The position numbers and the translations under genes are program-made. Positions 1 through 6,076 of a stretch of 10,788 nt of DNA are shown here, piece after piece. Under the pieces are notes generated by a model that worked only from the letters and a program-made list of their open reading frames with translations, was not told where the DNA came from and searched no databases. The stretch is taken from assembly GCA_023434535.1 (NCBI GenBank), contig JAEYSR010000001.1, forward strand, positions 1 through 10,788, read 5' to 3'. Numbering within the stretch: the stretch's first letter is position 1; the number at the start of each line of letters is the position of its first letter. The stretch is from Actinomycetes bacterium. Lineage in GTDB: Bacteria > Actinomycetota > Acidimicrobiia > Acidimicrobiales > Microtrichaceae.

Positions 1-11
1 CGCTCTCATGA

Positions 12-18
12 AGAGGAG
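12..18 (+). promoter_or_regulatory. Shine-Dalgarno site of the aconitase gene
   Basis: AGAGGAG ends six bases before the ATG at 25. It is a strong, well-spaced ribosome binding site and fixes the aconitase start. Only 24 bases lie upstream in the window, so no promoter can be assessed. Confidence 0.85.
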
Positions 19-24
19 CGCGAC

Positions 25-2652
25 ATGGCCGTCACCGCATCCACCCCGATCGAGCTGGTCCAGGGCGTCTACGCCCGCTTCGCGGACCGCATCGACGCCG
101 CCCGCGAGCGCCTCGGACGCCCGCTCACCCTGGCCGAGAAGATCCTGATCGCCCACCTCGACGACCCCTCGGCGGACTTCGAGCGCGGCGTCACCTACAA
201 CGACCTGCGACCCGACCGCGTCGCCATGCAGGACGCCACCGCCCAGATGGCGCTGCTGCAGTTCATGACCGCCGGCCTGCCCGAGGTCGCCGTCCCCTCG
301 ACCGTCCACTGCGACCACCTCATCCAGGCCAAGGAGAACGGCCGCGTCGACCTGCTCGCCGCCGAGCAGGGCAACGCCGAGGTCTACGACTTCCTCGAGT
401 CCGTCTCGGCGAAGTACGACATCGGGTTCTGGGGCCCCGGCTCCGGCATCATCCACCAGGTCGTGCTCGAGCAGTACGCGTTCCCCGGCGGGATGATGGT
501 CGGCACCGACAGCCACACCCCGAACGCCGAGTTCGAGCGGGGCGTCACGTACAACGACCTCCGCCCCGACCGCGTCGCCATGCAGGACGCCACGGCCCAG
601 ATGGCGCTGCTGCAGTTCATGACCGCGGGGCTGCCCGAGGTGGCCGTGCCGTCCACCGTGCACTGCGACCACCTCATCCAGGCCAAGGAGAACGGCAAGG
701 TCGACCTGCTCGCCGCCGAGGAGGGCAACGCCGAGGTGTACGACTTCCTCGAGTCGGTGTCCGCCAAGTACGGCATCGGGTTCTGGAAGCCCGGATCCGG
801 GATCATCCACCAGGTCGTCCTGGAGCAGTACGCGTTCCCCGGCGGGATGATGGTCGGCACCGACAGCCACACCCCGAACGCCGGTGGCCTGGGCATGGTC
901 GCGGTCGGCGTGGGCGGAGCTGATGCCGTCGACGTCATGACCGGCTTCCCCTTCAACGTGCGCTGGCCCCGGCTCATCGGCGTCCACCTGACCGGCGAGC
1001 TCAACGGCTGGTCCTCCCCCAAGGACGTCATCCTCAAGGTCGCCGAGATCCTGACCGTGAAGGGCGGCACCGGCGCCATCGTCGAGTACTTCGGGCCGGG
1101 TGCCCGCTCGATGTCCTGCACGGGCAAGGCCACGATCTGCAACATGGGCGCCGAGATCGGGGCGACCACCTCGGTGTTCGCCTACGACGACGCCATGAGC
1201 CGCTACCTCAAGGCGACCGGCCGCGAGCAGATCGCCGCTGCGGCCGATGCCGTCGCCCACCACCTGCGTCCCGACGACGAGGTGCTCTCGTCGCCCGACG
1301 GCTTCTACGACGAGCTGATCGAGATCGACCTGTCCACCCTCGAGCCGCACATCAACGGCCCCCACACCCCCGACCTCGCCCGCCAGGTCGGAGCGCTCGG
1401 CGCAGAGGCCAAGGAGAAGGAGTGGCCGCTCGACATCTCGGCGGCGCTCGTCGGCTCCTGCACCAACTCGTCCTACGAGGACATCTCCCGGGCCGCGTCG
1501 ATCCTCCGCCACGCGGCCGACAACGGCCTCAAGGTGAAGGTCCCGCTGATGATCACGCCCGGCTCCGAGCAGGTGCGGGCCACGATCGCCCGTGACGGAC
1601 TGCTCGAGGTCTTCGAGGCCGCGGGGGCGACCGTGCTGGCCAACGCCTGCGGCCCCTGCATCGGGCAGTGGTCCCGACCGGCCGACGCCAACGACCACCT
1701 GAACACGATCGTCACCTCGTACAACCGGAACTTCCCCAAGCGCAACGACGGGTCCGCCAACACGCTCGCCTTCGTGACGTCGCCCGAGACCGTCGTGGCC
1801 CTGGCGCTCGCCGGCACGCTCGACTTCAACCCGCTGACCGACACGCTCACCAACGAGGCCGGCGAGCAGGTGCAGCTGCGGGTGCCGGTCGGCGAGGAGC
1901 TCCCGGCGCTCGGCTTCGATCCGGGTGAGTCCGGCTTCATCGCTCCCCCGGCCGACGGGTCGGCCGTCGAGGTGCAGGTGAGCCCGACCTCGGACCGCCT
2001 CCAGCTCCTGGAGCCGTTCGCGGCATGGGACGGCCAGGACTACCTGGACCTGCCCATCCTCCTGAAGGCCAAGGGCAAGTGCACCACCGACCACATCTCC
2101 ATGGCCGGCCCGTGGCTCAAGTACCGCGGCCACCTGGAGAACATCTCCGGGAACCTGTTCCTGGGTGCCGTCAACGCGTTCACCGGCGTGGCCGGCGAGG
2201 GCAAGGACCAGCTGGACGGGACCACCAAGTCCTTCCCCGAGATCGCCAAGCACTACCACGAGGCCGGACAGCCGTGGGTGGCCGTCGGCGACGAGAACTG
2301 GGGTGAGGGCAGCTCCCGCGAGCACGCCGCCATGGAGCCCCGCTTCCGGGGTGCCAAGGCGATCATCGTGCGCAGCTTCGCCCGCATCCACGAGGCCAAC
2401 CTCAAGAAGCAGGGCGTCCTGGCCCTGACCTTCGACGACCCGTCGGTCTACGACACGATCGACGAGGACGATCGCATCAGCATCATCGGCCTCGCCGAGC
2501 TCGCGCCGGGCCGTCAGGTCGAGTGCGTGCTGATCAAGCCCGACGGCACCGAGCGCAGCTTCATGTGCAACCAGACGATGAGCGAGGAGCACATCGAGTG
2601 GTTCCGCGCCGGCTCGGCGCTCAACATCATCCGGGCCCGCACACAGGGCTGA
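25..2652 (+). CDS. acn: Aconitate hydratase (mitochondrial-type) with an internal 118-residue tandem duplication
   Basis: Interconverts citrate and isocitrate through cis-aconitate in the TCA cycle; cytosolic [4Fe-4S] enzyme. The 875-residue product minus 118 gives about 757, the usual size of the mitochondrial-type family. Cluster ligands are C479 (GSCTNSS) and C542/C545 (NACGPCIGQW). Other catalytic positions by family alignment are N567, R568, R573, R701 (WLKYRGH) and S763-S764-R765 (GEGSSREH). The first-domain set occurs twice: Q69, D97-H98, H144, D162-S163-H164, and again 118 residues later at Q187, D215-H216, H262, D280-S281-H282. Residues 52-168 and 170-286 differ at only four positions. 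Copy 2 runs straight into the conserved GGLGMVAVGVGGADAVDVM and keeps the consensus GIGFWKPGSG, so it is probably the structural module; copy 1 is the extra. Whether the enlarged protein folds and works is unknown. Start chosen by the strong ribosome binding site. Confidence 0.95.
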   Translation: MAVTASTPIELVQGVYARFADRIDAARERLGRPLTLAEKILIAHLDDPSADFERGVTYNDLRPDRVAMQDATAQMALLQFMTAGLPEVAVPSTVHCDHLIQAKENGRVDLLAAEQGNAEVYDFLESVSAKYDIGFWGPGSGIIHQVVLEQYAFPGGMMVGTDSHTPNAEFERGVTYNDLRPDRVAMQDATAQMALLQFMTAGLPEVAVPSTVHCDHLIQAKENGKVDLLAAEEGNAEVYDFLESVSAKYGIGFWKPGSGIIHQVVLEQYAFPGGMMVGTDSHTPNAGGLGMVAVGVGGADAVDVMTGFPFNVRWPRLIGVHLTGELNGWSSPKDVILKVAEILTVKGGTGAIVEYFGPGARSMSCTGKATICNMGAEIGATTSVFAYDDAMSRYLKATGREQIAAAADAVAHHLRPDDEVLSSPDGFYDELIEIDLSTLEPHINGPHTPDLARQVGALGAEAKEKEWPLDISAALVGSCTNSSYEDISRAASILRHAADNGLKVKVPLMITPGSEQVRATIARDGLLEVFEAAGATVLANACGPCIGQWSRPADANDHLNTIVTSYNRNFPKRNDGSANTLAFVTSPETVVALALAGTLDFNPLTDTLTNEAGEQVQLRVPVGEELPALGFDPGESGFIAPPADGSAVEVQVSPTSDRLQLLEPFAAWDGQDYLDLPILLKAKGKCTTDHISMAGPWLKYRGHLENISGNLFLGAVNAFTGVAGEGKDQLDGTTKSFPEIAKHYHEAGQPWVAVGDENWGEGSSREHAAMEPRFRGAKAIIVRSFARIHEANLKKQGVLALTFDDPSVYDTIDEDDRISIIGLAELAPGRQVECVLIKPDGTERSFMCNQTMSEEHIEWFRAGSALNIIRARTQG
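178..528 (+). repeat. Aconitase internal duplication, copy 1
   Basis: This encodes residues 52-168 (FERGVTYNDL to DSHTPNA). It aligns without gaps to 532-882 at an offset of 354 bases. By hand count 29 of 351 bases differ: 21 codons change synonymously and four change the residue (R107 to K225, Q115 to E233, D132 to G250, G137 to K255 in copy 2). D132 and G137 depart from the widely conserved YGxGFWKPGSG of mitochondrial-type aconitases, so this copy looks less constrained. Confidence 0.95.
532..882 (+). repeat. Aconitase internal duplication, copy 2
   Basis: This encodes residues 170-286. It is joined to copy 1 through a single GAG codon (E169), and the preceding NA replaces what would normally continue as NAGGLG. 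The sequence around the junction shares only a few bases (GCCG) between the end of the unit and the expected start of the unit, which suggests illegitimate rather than homologous joining. Copy 2 uses more G-ending codons (CGG, ACG, GGG, GTG, CCG) where copy 1 has C-ending ones. The final 60 bases of the two copies (469-528 and 823-882) are identical. Confidence 0.95.
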
Positions 2653-2656
2653 GCCG
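2611..2656 (+). repeat. 3' end of aconitase, copy A of a 46-base direct repeat
   Basis: This covers the last 13 codons of aconitase (GSALNIIRARTQG), its TGA stop at 2650-2652 and four bases beyond. It matches 2675-2720 at 42 of 46 positions. Confidence 0.9.
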
Positions 2657-2671
2657 GTCGCCGACAGCTCA
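2650..2671 (+). terminator. Weak hairpin at the aconitase stop codon
   Basis: TGAGC at 2650-2654 pairs with GCTCA at 2667-2671, with an inner CGG/CCG pairing. An alternative is GAGCCG (2651-2656) with CGGCTC (2674-2679), which uses the downstream repeat. There is no T-tract, as is common in high-GC actinobacteria. It is possibly a terminator, but such pairings also arise by chance in GC-rich DNA. Confidence 0.3.
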
Positions 2672-2674
2672 GGC

Positions 2675-2720
2675 GGCTCGGCGCCCGACATCATCCGGGC
2701 CCGCACGCAGGGCTGGGCCG
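2675..2720 (+). repeat. Decayed second copy of the aconitase 3' end (copy B)
   Basis: 42 of 46 bases match 2611-2656. In its own frame it would read GSAPDIIRARTQG followed by TGG where the real gene has the TGA stop. The offset of 64 bases puts it out of frame with aconitase, and no open gene leads into it. Homology stops abruptly on both sides, so it looks like a fragment of an aconitase 3' end left by recombination, not a functional element. Confidence 0.85.
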
Positions 2721-2788
2721 ACCGTTCCCCGGACGACCGGCTCGGCCCACGTGCCGGCCGGTCCCGTCCGGCGAGGGTGAACGTCCGA

Positions 2789-2806
2789 CGGATCCCTGTG
2801 GATCCG
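2789..2806 (+). promoter_or_regulatory. Perfect inverted repeat in the leader of the first membrane-protein gene
   Basis: CGGATCC (2789-2795) and GGATCCG (2800-2806) are separated by CTGT. This is a perfect 7-bp stem with a tetraloop, 30 bases before the ATG at 2837. It could be an operator or an mRNA hairpin; nothing identifies a binder. The rest of 2721-2836 shows no recognisable gene and no convincing promoter. Confidence 0.4.
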
Positions 2807-2836
2807 CGTCGACGCTGCCGATGAGAGAGGGTGACC

Positions 2837-4273
2837 ATGACGATCACCGGTCCGCAGCGATCGGCGCAGGACGCCCCGGCGGCGGCGACCCCTGACGAGG
2901 GCTCACGGGTCGTCGCGCTCTGCGCGGGGATCGTCCTGGTCCTCTACCTCGTCTCGGCGCTGATGTTCGGCCGCGGGGGGACCGGCACCGACATGCACCG
3001 CCTGCAGGCCGAGGCGTTCGCCGAGGGCCACGTGGACATCCGGCCGGTGCCCGATGCCCTCGCCGAGCTGTCCGACCCCTACGACCCCGACGCCAACCGC
3101 CAGATCCGTCGCGACGGCTACCACGACCTCGCCTACGTCGACGGCCGGCTGTACTCCTCCCACGGCCTGACCGTGCCGTTGCTGCTGGCACCGGCGGAGG
3201 CGCTGTTCGGCACGTCACCGGAGAACTGGCTGATCACGCTCGCAGGCTGCTGCGTCGGCTTCCTCGGCGGCGTCTGGATCCTGACGCAGGCCCGTCGACG
3301 ATTCGTCCCGGACCTCCCCGACTGGGCGACGGCGACGTGGATCCTGGCGTTCGGCCTGTCGGGGCCGATCTGGTTCCTCTGCTGGCTCGGAAACGGCTAC
3401 GAGGCTGCGATCGCCGTCGCGTTCGCGTTCGCCATGCTCGGCACCGCCATGGCGCTCCGATCCACGGAGCCGCCGGACCGGCTCGACCGCCGCTGGGCGA
3501 TCGGCGGATCGGTGTGCTTCGGTCTGGCGATCGGCGCCAGACCGTCGATGGTGATCACCGTCGTCGTGCTGGCCGCGGTCGCCGTCGTCGCGTGGCAGCG
3601 ACGTGACCGGTCGGATCGTCGCGGCGCCGTCGGCGACCTCGCCGCGTCGTTCCTGCCGTTCCTGTGCCTCGCAGGGCTGATCGCGATGGCCAACTGGGCC
3701 CGCTTCGGCTCCCCGATGGAGTTCGGCAACAACCTGCAGCTGTCGATCTGGGACATGGCGAACTACCCGACGGACCATGCGTCGTTCATCGTCCCCAACC
3801 TGCGCGACTACCTCTTCGCCGTGCCGCAGCGGACGGCATCGTTCCCGTGGATCGGCCTCCGGCCGCTGGTGGAGGACGGTGCCCCGCAGCGGCACTCCAA
3901 CGAGGCGATCGTCGGGCTCGTGTACTGCGCGCCGGTCCTGGTGGTCGGGGCGGCGTCCGCCGTGCTGACCGGACGCGACATGTGGCGCCGATGCCGTGGC
4001 CTCGCCGCTGCGGTGGCCGTCGGGGCCGTCGCCGGCACGCTGGCGCTGCTGGCCGTGGCCTACCCCTTCAACGCGTCGACCTTCCGGTACGAGGCCGACG
4101 CCGCACCGTTCCTGATCCTGGCGTCCTGCGGGGCCTGGGCCTGGGCACGGAGAGCACGGCCGTCGAGGAAGCTGCTCATCGACGCGTGCTGGATCGCCGC
4201 GGTCATCATCGGCATCTTCGTGACGGCGTCGATCCAGTTCACCGTGACCGAGGCGACCGGCGTCAGGGCCTGA
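2837..4273 (+). CDS. Polytopic membrane protein, GT-C glycosyltransferase-like, paralogue 1
   Basis: 478 residues. A short polar N-terminus is followed by a first membrane segment (about residues 25-45). Next comes a long polar loop with TDMHRLQAEAFAEGHVDIRP, DPYDPDAN and DLAYVDGRLYSSHGLTVPLLL, then about nine further hydrophobic segments. Other conserved blocks are GNGYEAA, GARPS, NWARFGSP, SFPWIGLRP and FRYEADAAP near the C-terminus. This architecture (one helix, an acidic first outer loop with a DPYD motif, many helices, a late RY-x-x-D motif) resembles uncharacterised integral membrane proteins often grouped with GT-C, lipid-phosphate-sugar-dependent glycosyltransferases. Activity and substrate cannot be read from the sequence. 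The ATG at 2837 is chosen over an in-frame GTG at 2831 because GAGAGGG (2825-2831) is the likely ribosome binding site and would overlap the GTG. The next gene is its paralogue. Confidence 0.85.
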   Translation: MTITGPQRSAQDAPAAATPDEGSRVVALCAGIVLVLYLVSALMFGRGGTGTDMHRLQAEAFAEGHVDIRPVPDALAELSDPYDPDANRQIRRDGYHDLAYVDGRLYSSHGLTVPLLLAPAEALFGTSPENWLITLAGCCVGFLGGVWILTQARRRFVPDLPDWATATWILAFGLSGPIWFLCWLGNGYEAAIAVAFAFAMLGTAMALRSTEPPDRLDRRWAIGGSVCFGLAIGARPSMVITVVVLAAVAVVAWQRRDRSDRRGAVGDLAASFLPFLCLAGLIAMANWARFGSPMEFGNNLQLSIWDMANYPTDHASFIVPNLRDYLFAVPQRTASFPWIGLRPLVEDGAPQRHSNEAIVGLVYCAPVLVVGAASAVLTGRDMWRRCRGLAAAVAVGAVAGTLALLAVAYPFNASTFRYEADAAPFLILASCGAWAWARRARPSRKLLIDACWIAAVIIGIFVTASIQFTVTEATGVRA

Positions 4274-4321
4274 TCCCGAGCACATCCCGTCGAGCCGCGT
4301 CTCCCGCACCGCACCGGTGGG

Positions 4322-4343
4322 CCGAGCCGCCGCGAAGGCTCGG
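4322..4343 (+). terminator. Hairpin between the two membrane-protein paralogues
   Basis: CCGAGCC (4322-4328) and GGCTCGG (4337-4343) form a perfect 7-bp stem around an 8-base loop in the 100-base gap between the two genes. There is no T-tract. It could attenuate or terminate transcription, or stabilise an mRNA end. Confidence 0.35.
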
Positions 4344-4373
4344 GAAGCGACCCCGACCTGCCGATGGGGTGGG

Positions 4374-5801
4374 ATGGCCACCGCGGTCACCGCTCCCCCG
4401 CGCTCGACCCCCGACGCGCCCCGTCCGTCGGGGTCGCACCGTCGATGGGTGGTGCCGGTGTGCACCGGTGTGGTGCTGCTCCTCTACGCCGTGTCGGCCG
4501 TGGTCGTCGCCCGCGACGGGTCGGTAACCGGGTCCGACTTCCACCGCCGCCAGGCCGCCGCCCTCGCCGACGGGCACCTCGACATCCGTCCGGTCCCCGG
4601 CGAGCTGGCGGAGCTGGACGACCCGTACGACGCCGAGGCCAACCTGCGCGTGCGCGTCGACGGCGAGGTGCAGGACCTCGCCTACCGCGACGGCCGCCTC
4701 TACTCGGCCCACGGCCTGACGGTGCCCCTGCTGCTGCTGCCGGCCCAGGTGGCCGTCGGCAGCGCGCCTCCGAACTGTGCCATCACCCTGGTGGCCGGCT
4801 CCGTCGGCGTCGTGGCCGCCGCGTGGATCCTGACCCAGGTGCGACGGCGCTTCGTGCCCGATCTCCCCGACTGGGCCGCCGCCACCACCGTGCTGGCGGT
4901 CGGCCTGTGCGGTCCGGTGTGGGCCCTCATGGCCGTCGGCAACGGCTACGAGGCGGCCACGGCCACCGCGTTCGCCCTCACCATGGTCGGCGCCGGGCTG
5001 CTGCTGGCGGCCACCGACTCCCTTCCGGTCCTCGGGCGCGGTCGCGCCGCTCTGGGGTCCGCCTGCCTCGCACTGGCGGTCGGGGCCCGGCCGACGGCGA
5101 TCGTCGCCGGCGTGCTCGTCGCCGTGGTCGCGGCGGTCGCCGTCAGGTCGACGGCAGGGTCCGGGACGAGCCGTGGGCGGCTCGCCGACCTCGTCGCCGT
5201 GGTGGTCCCGTTCGTGGTGGTCGGCGGCCTGGTCGCGGCGTCGAACGTCGCCCGGTTCGGCTCCCCGGTCGAGTTCGGCTTCGGCTATCAGCTGTCGGTC
5301 TGGGACATGACCGAGTACCCCAAGGGCCGGCTCTCGTACCTGGCGCCGAACCTGGTCGACTACGTGCTCGCCGCTCCCCGACCCTCGGCGTCGTTCCCCT
5401 GGATCGGCCTCCGTCCCACCGTCGGCGGGGACAGCCCGGCGATCCACACCTCCGAGCCGCTCGTCGGGCTCGTGTACTCGGCGCCCGTCCTGCTGGTCGG
5501 GGCCCTGTGCGCCGTCACCGCCGGCCGTCGGCTCCGTGCCCGCTGCCACGGGCTCTGGGTGGCGGTCGTGGCCGCTGCGACGACCGGGCTGCTCGGGCTG
5601 GTCGCCGTGTCGCTCCCGTTCAACACCTCGTCCTTCCGCTACGCCGCCGACGGTGCGCCGATGCTGCTGCTGGCCTCGTGCGGGCTCTGGGCCTGGGCAC
5701 GGCAGTCGGCGAGCGAGGACCGTCGGGTGCTGGACGGGCTGTGGATCGGGGCCCTCGTGGTCGGGGTCGCGGTGACCGCCGCGGTGCAGGTGCCCACGTA
5801 G
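4374..5801 (+). CDS. Polytopic membrane protein, GT-C glycosyltransferase-like, paralogue 2
   Basis: 475 residues from the ATG at 4374. It is clearly a tandem paralogue of the preceding gene, with roughly half of the residues identical along the whole length. Shared blocks include GHLDIRPVP, DPYDAEAN, DLAYRDGRLYSAHGLTVPLLL, WILTQVRRRFVPDLPDWAAAT, GNGYEAAT, GARPT, ARFGSPVEFG, QLSVWDM, SFPWIGLRP, LVGLVYSAPVL, FRYAADGAPMLLLASCG and LWAWAR. About ten membrane segments are predicted by eye. The same GT-C-like reading applies, with the same uncertainty. The frame stays open up to a GTG at 4317. The ATG is preferred because the protein then begins just before the region of homology; its ribosome binding site would be the G-rich GGGGTGGG immediately upstream, which is not a classical match. 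Ends with TAG, 27 bases before the zinc-ribbon gene. Confidence 0.85.
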   Translation: MATAVTAPPRSTPDAPRPSGSHRRWVVPVCTGVVLLLYAVSAVVVARDGSVTGSDFHRRQAAALADGHLDIRPVPGELAELDDPYDAEANLRVRVDGEVQDLAYRDGRLYSAHGLTVPLLLLPAQVAVGSAPPNCAITLVAGSVGVVAAAWILTQVRRRFVPDLPDWAAATTVLAVGLCGPVWALMAVGNGYEAATATAFALTMVGAGLLLAATDSLPVLGRGRAALGSACLALAVGARPTAIVAGVLVAVVAAVAVRSTAGSGTSRGRLADLVAVVVPFVVVGGLVAASNVARFGSPVEFGFGYQLSVWDMTEYPKGRLSYLAPNLVDYVLAAPRPSASFPWIGLRPTVGGDSPAIHTSEPLVGLVYSAPVLLVGALCAVTAGRRLRARCHGLWVAVVAAATTGLLGLVAVSLPFNTSSFRYAADGAPMLLLASCGLWAWARQSASEDRRVLDGLWIGALVVGVAVTAAVQVPT

Positions 5802-5816
5802 CCGCGCCGGGCGCGC

Positions 5817-5822
5817 GACACT
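5817..5822 (+). promoter_or_regulatory. Possible leaderless -10 box of the zinc-ribbon gene
   Basis: GACACT lies six bases before the ATG at 5829, where no Shine-Dalgarno sequence is present. The spacing fits leaderless transcription, but the box is a poor TANNNT match and no -35 is visible. Read-through from the upstream gene is equally possible. Confidence 0.25.
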
Positions 5823-5828
5823 CGGCCC

Positions 5829-6047
5829 ATGTCCGACGTCGCGTCTCCACCGGTCGACTCCGACGGCCCGATCGAGTTCACCTGCCCGCGCTGCCAGCGC
5901 GAGGCCACAGAGGCGTTCTACGGACCGTGCAGCACCTGTCGCACGACCCTGCGCGCCGTCATGGGCGGAGAGGCGCGGGAGGTCGAGAAGACCGACTACG
6001 TCCCGAAGATGAACGTGACGCCGAACGCGGTGGCCACCAAGGACTGA
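5829..6047 (+). CDS. Small zinc-ribbon protein of unknown function
   Basis: 72 residues. Two CxxC knuckles, C19-C22 (CPRC) and C34-C37 (CSTC), are separated by 11 residues and make a compact zinc ribbon. The tail has GGEAREVEKTDYVPKMNVTPNAVATKD. The ribbon followed by a conserved-looking PKMNVTPNAVA tail resembles small conserved hypothetical proteins of actinobacteria; I know of no assigned role. It might bind nucleic acid or a protein partner, as many ribbons do, but that is a guess. There is no signal peptide or membrane segment, so it is cytosolic. It lies 27 bases after the second membrane-protein gene and converges with the acyltransferase gene, with only 22 bases between their stop codons. 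Confidence 0.8.
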   Translation: MSDVASPPVDSDGPIEFTCPRCQREATEAFYGPCSTCRTTLRAVMGGEAREVEKTDYVPKMNVTPNAVATKD

Positions 6048-6076
6048 CCGACCGCTCTGTGCCGTCCCGTCAGTCC
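6041..6076. terminator. Convergent inverted repeat containing both stop codons
   Basis: GGACTGAC (6041-6048) and GTCAGTCC (6069-6076) form a perfect 8-bp stem around 20 bases. The left arm holds the TGA of the zinc-ribbon gene and the right arm the TGA of the minus-strand fusion gene. Both genes therefore end in GGACTGA, which creates the symmetry. Its position fits a bidirectional terminator, although T-tracts are absent. Confidence 0.5.

Noticed and set aside
25..882. Two separate genes, or a frameshifted pseudogene, at the aconitase 5' end
   Set aside because: There is one uninterrupted frame, no second start with a ribosome binding site before copy 2, and all catalytic residues are present after it.
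178..882. Simple assembly chimera as the only explanation of the aconitase duplication
   Set aside because: Not excluded, but the joining point shares only about four bases between the unit's end and start, shorter than assembler overlaps, and the copies differ at about 8 percent of bases. Read evidence is needed to settle it.
2653..2836. A mobile element or attachment site behind the aconitase gene
   Set aside because: The 46-base direct repeat matches the gene's own coding end. No transposase, integrase, tRNA or terminal inverted repeats are present.
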